A stretch of DNA of 32,821 bases from CAZAEL01 sp964484135. Its GTDB lineage: Bacteria; Elusimicrobiota; Elusimicrobia; FEN-1173. Below the pieces are notes generated by a model, which was not told the DNA's origin, made no database searches, and saw only the letters and a list, made by a program, of their open reading frames with translations. The stretch lies in the NCBI GenBank assembly GCA_964484135.1, contig CAZAEL010000027.1, forward strand, positions 1 to 32,821. Reading direction: 5' to 3'. This document shows, piece after piece, positions 31,305-32,821 of the stretch. Position 1 is the stretch's first letter; each line of letters begins with the position of its first letter. Position numbers and translations under genes: made by a program.

Positions 31305-31331
31305 ATGGCACTCGCCAAGCACGAGCGCCAA
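31305..31331. promoter_or_regulatory. CIRCE-like inverted repeat ahead of the Hsp20 genes
   Basis: ATGGCACTC, then exactly 9 bp, then GAGCGCCAA. This matches the HrcA-binding CIRCE box TTAGCACTC-N9-GAGTGCTAA at 14 of 18 positions with the canonical spacing. Two differences are compensated on the other arm (TGGC with GCCA), so symmetry is kept. It lies 23 bp before the first Hsp20 start codon. A matching -10/-35 pair is not obvious. Confidence 0.5.
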
Positions 31332-31354
31332 ATAAGAAAAAGGAGGTAACCGTC

Positions 31355-31789
31355 ATGTGGCTGACAGAAGCGAACCAAGGGATCTGGGATCCCTTTGAGG
31401 CCATCAGCCGGATCCGGGAGGAAATGAACCGTCTGTTCCGGGAGCGGGCCGGGACCCCGGCCGCGTACCCGGCCATGAACGTGTGGACCGGGGAAAACCA
31501 GGCCGTGGTCACGGCGGAGCTGCCCGGCGTGGAGCCCCAGGACTTGGACATTGCCGTGAATGAAAACATCCTGTCCCTGTCCGGCTCCCGCAAATGGGAC
31601 GAACCCAAGGAAGAGGACGTGGTCCACCGCGTCGAATGCCCCAACGGGGAATTCCGCCGCACCCTGGAGCTCCCCTTCCGGGTGGACGCCGACCGCATCC
31701 AGGCGAACTGCGCCAAGGGCGTCCTGACCATCACCCTGCCCCGCGCGGAACAGGACAAGCCCAAAAAGATCCAGGTCAAAGCGGCCTGA
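31355..31789 (+). CDS. Hsp20-family small heat-shock protein (1 of 3)
   Basis: This 144-aa ATP-independent holdase has an N-terminal arm (DPFEAISRIREEMNRLF), an alpha-crystallin domain (about 38-135) opening with AMNVWTGENQAVVTAELPGV, and the conserved GVLTITLPRAE near the end. AAGGAGG lies upstream of the ATG at 31355. It follows the CIRCE-like box and is separated from the second Hsp20 by 23 bp. Confidence 0.94.
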   Translation: MWLTEANQGIWDPFEAISRIREEMNRLFRERAGTPAAYPAMNVWTGENQAVVTAELPGVEPQDLDIAVNENILSLSGSRKWDEPKEEDVVHRVECPNGEFRRTLELPFRVDADRIQANCAKGVLTITLPRAEQDKPKKIQVKAA

Positions 31790-31812
31790 CTTCGCAAAGG
31801 AGGAACGGAACC

Positions 31813-32199
31813 ATGACCCGTGAAATGACCGTGCAAAAGGACCCGCAGGCGGACGCCGCGGCCCGCAAGGTGTTCCTGCCCGCGGTGAACATCTACGAAA
31901 CCCAGGACCACGTCGTGCTCATGGCCGACATGCCCGGCGTGGACGAAAAAAGCGTGGACATCACCCTGGAAAACGACGTCTTGACCATCCAGGGGCGCTC
32001 CGTCGTGGAGGCGCCCCATGGGCTGGAGCCGGCGTACGCGGAATATTCCGCGGGCGACTACCGCCGGTCCTTTTCGCTGGCGGCGGAAGAGGTCAACCGG
32101 GACGGCATCGAGGCTTCCGTGAAGAACGGGGTGCTGAAGGTGACGTTGCCCAAGGCCGAGGCCGCCAAGCCCAAGAAGATCGCGGTGAAAGCCGCGTAA
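31813..32199 (+). CDS. Hsp20-family small heat-shock protein (2 of 3)
   Basis: This 128-aa protein is the shortest of the three and lacks the DPF-type N-terminal arm. A short charged leader leads directly into the alpha-crystallin domain (VNIYETQDHVVLMADMPGVD), which ends with GVLKVTLPKAE. The ATG at 31813 has AAAGGAGG upstream. The distinct N-terminus suggests different clients or a role in mixed oligomers with its neighbours. Confidence 0.94.
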   Translation: MTREMTVQKDPQADAAARKVFLPAVNIYETQDHVVLMADMPGVDEKSVDITLENDVLTIQGRSVVEAPHGLEPAYAEYSAGDYRRSFSLAAEEVNRDGIEASVKNGVLKVTLPKAEAAKPKKIAVKAA

Positions 32200-32214
32200 C
32201 AAGGAGGTTGTGTC

Positions 32215-32745
32215 ATGACCCTCAAAGACCTGGTGCCCAAGAACCTGGCCAAAAAACTGCTTCCCGCCCGTCGGCGGGAGGAGAGCGACCCCTTCGCGCT
32301 CCTGCACCGGGAAATGAACCGCGTGTTCGACGACTTCTCCCGGGGGCTCGGGTGGCCGTCCCGCCTCTGGCGGGCGCCCTTCGACATGCTGGAGGGCGGC
32401 TCCGCGGCCGCGTGGATGCCCAGCGTGGACGTGGCCGAGACCGACAAAGAGGTCAAGGTCACCGCCGAGCTTCCCGGCCTGGACGAGAAGGACGTCAACG
32501 TGGAAATCTCCGAGGATGTTCTGACCCTCTCGGGCGAGAAAAAGTCCGAGAAAGAAGACCGGGGAAAGAACTACCACCGGAGCGAACGGTCCTACGGCTC
32601 TTTCTACAGGGCCGTCTCCCTGCCCGCGGAGGTGGATCGAGACAGGGCCGAGGCGGTGTTCAAAAAGGGCGTGCTGACCGTGACGCTGCCCAAGACGGCC
32701 GCCGCCCAGAGCAAAGCCCGGAAGATCAGCGTCAAATCCGGATAA
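32215..32745 (+). CDS. Hsp20-family small heat-shock protein (3 of 3)
   Basis: This 176-aa protein is the longest of the trio. Its N-terminal arm of about 65 residues (DPFALLHREMNRVFDDFSRG) precedes an alpha-crystallin domain (PSVDVAETDKEVKVTAELPG) with EDVLTLSGEKKSEKED and GVLTVTLPKTA, typical of the larger HspC-type bacterial proteins. AAGGAGG lies before the ATG at 32215, 15 bp after the second gene. A strong terminator follows. Confidence 0.95.
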   Translation: MTLKDLVPKNLAKKLLPARRREESDPFALLHREMNRVFDDFSRGLGWPSRLWRAPFDMLEGGSAAAWMPSVDVAETDKEVKVTAELPGLDEKDVNVEISEDVLTLSGEKKSEKEDRGKNYHRSERSYGSFYRAVSLPAEVDRDRAEAVFKKGVLTVTLPKTAAAQSKARKISVKSG

Positions 32746-32772
32746 TCGGGGTCGCCTCCGCGCGGAAAAAGG

Positions 32773-32806
32773 AAGGCCTGCGGCCGTTTCGGCCGCAGGC
32801 CTTTTT
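32773..32806 (+). terminator. Strong rho-independent terminator of the Hsp20 operon
   Basis: A 13-bp perfect stem (32773-32785 with 32791-32803) with loop GTTTC is followed by a T run. It lies 28 bp past the last Hsp20 stop and closes the locus. Nothing further can be called in the last 15 bases. Confidence 0.93.
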
Positions 32807-32821
32807 CGTCGCTTGGCCGCC

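Noticed and set aside
1..32821. CRISPR arrays, insertion sequences, tRNA or rRNA genes
   Set aside because: No regular repeat-spacer pattern, transposase-like product, terminal inverted repeats with target duplication, or RNA gene signature was found by reading both strands.

Overview
The window looks like a chromosomal segment of a GC-rich anaerobic or microaerophilic, Gram-negative-type bacterium. The evidence is an oxygen-sensitive pyruvate:ferredoxin oxidoreductase, a soluble NAD-linked [NiFe] hydrogenase with its maturation genes, a proton-pumping pyrophosphatase and a high-affinity bd oxidase, with genes packed by ATGA/GTGA overlaps. The phylum cannot be fixed from the sequence. A GC-rich lineage such as Elusimicrobiota or a deltaproteobacterial relative would fit, but that is a guess. 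I see no tRNA, rRNA, CRISPR, insertion sequence or prophage gene.

Region 1 (about 1-3370, minus strand) is an iron-sulfur operon, sufB-mrp-nfu. It ends in a clear terminator and is read from a sigma70-type promoter covered by an IscR/Rrf2-like operator. Region 2 (3380-5100) holds a single-domain response regulator (minus) and a divergent radical SAM/SPASM protein (plus). The shared gap contains a textbook promoter that predicts a leaderless mRNA for the regulator, and a perfect 26-bp palindrome with an FNR-like core. Region 3 (5094-9560) has a LysR regulator divergent from hppA. The gap between them carries an AT-rich operator-like island and a probable small RNA or attenuator. Downstream of hppA lies a geneless stretch of about 490 bp rich in hairpins.

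Region 4 (9565-30908, plus strand) is 20 genes in a row with no gap over about 45 bp: a putative nickel permease, hoxEFUYH, a maturation protease, hypA, a ThiF/MoeB-like E1 enzyme, a 65-aa membrane protein, PFOR, hypFCDE, a small membrane protein, a CDF metal exporter, cydAB and an exported proline-rich protein. A 17/18 match to the Rex operator sits just before the first gene. The inferred logic is a redox module. PFOR makes reduced ferredoxin from pyruvate, Hox exchanges electrons between NADH and H2, Hyp and HoxW build the Ni-Fe(CN)2CO site, the two transporters handle metal, and cytochrome bd removes oxygen. The NADH/NAD+ ratio would gate the whole set through Rex. No hypB is present in the window.

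Region 5 (30905-32821, plus strand) is a heat-shock locus: an HspR-like MerR regulator, then three different Hsp20 genes. A CIRCE-like inverted repeat lies between the regulator and the first Hsp20 gene, and a strong terminator follows the last.
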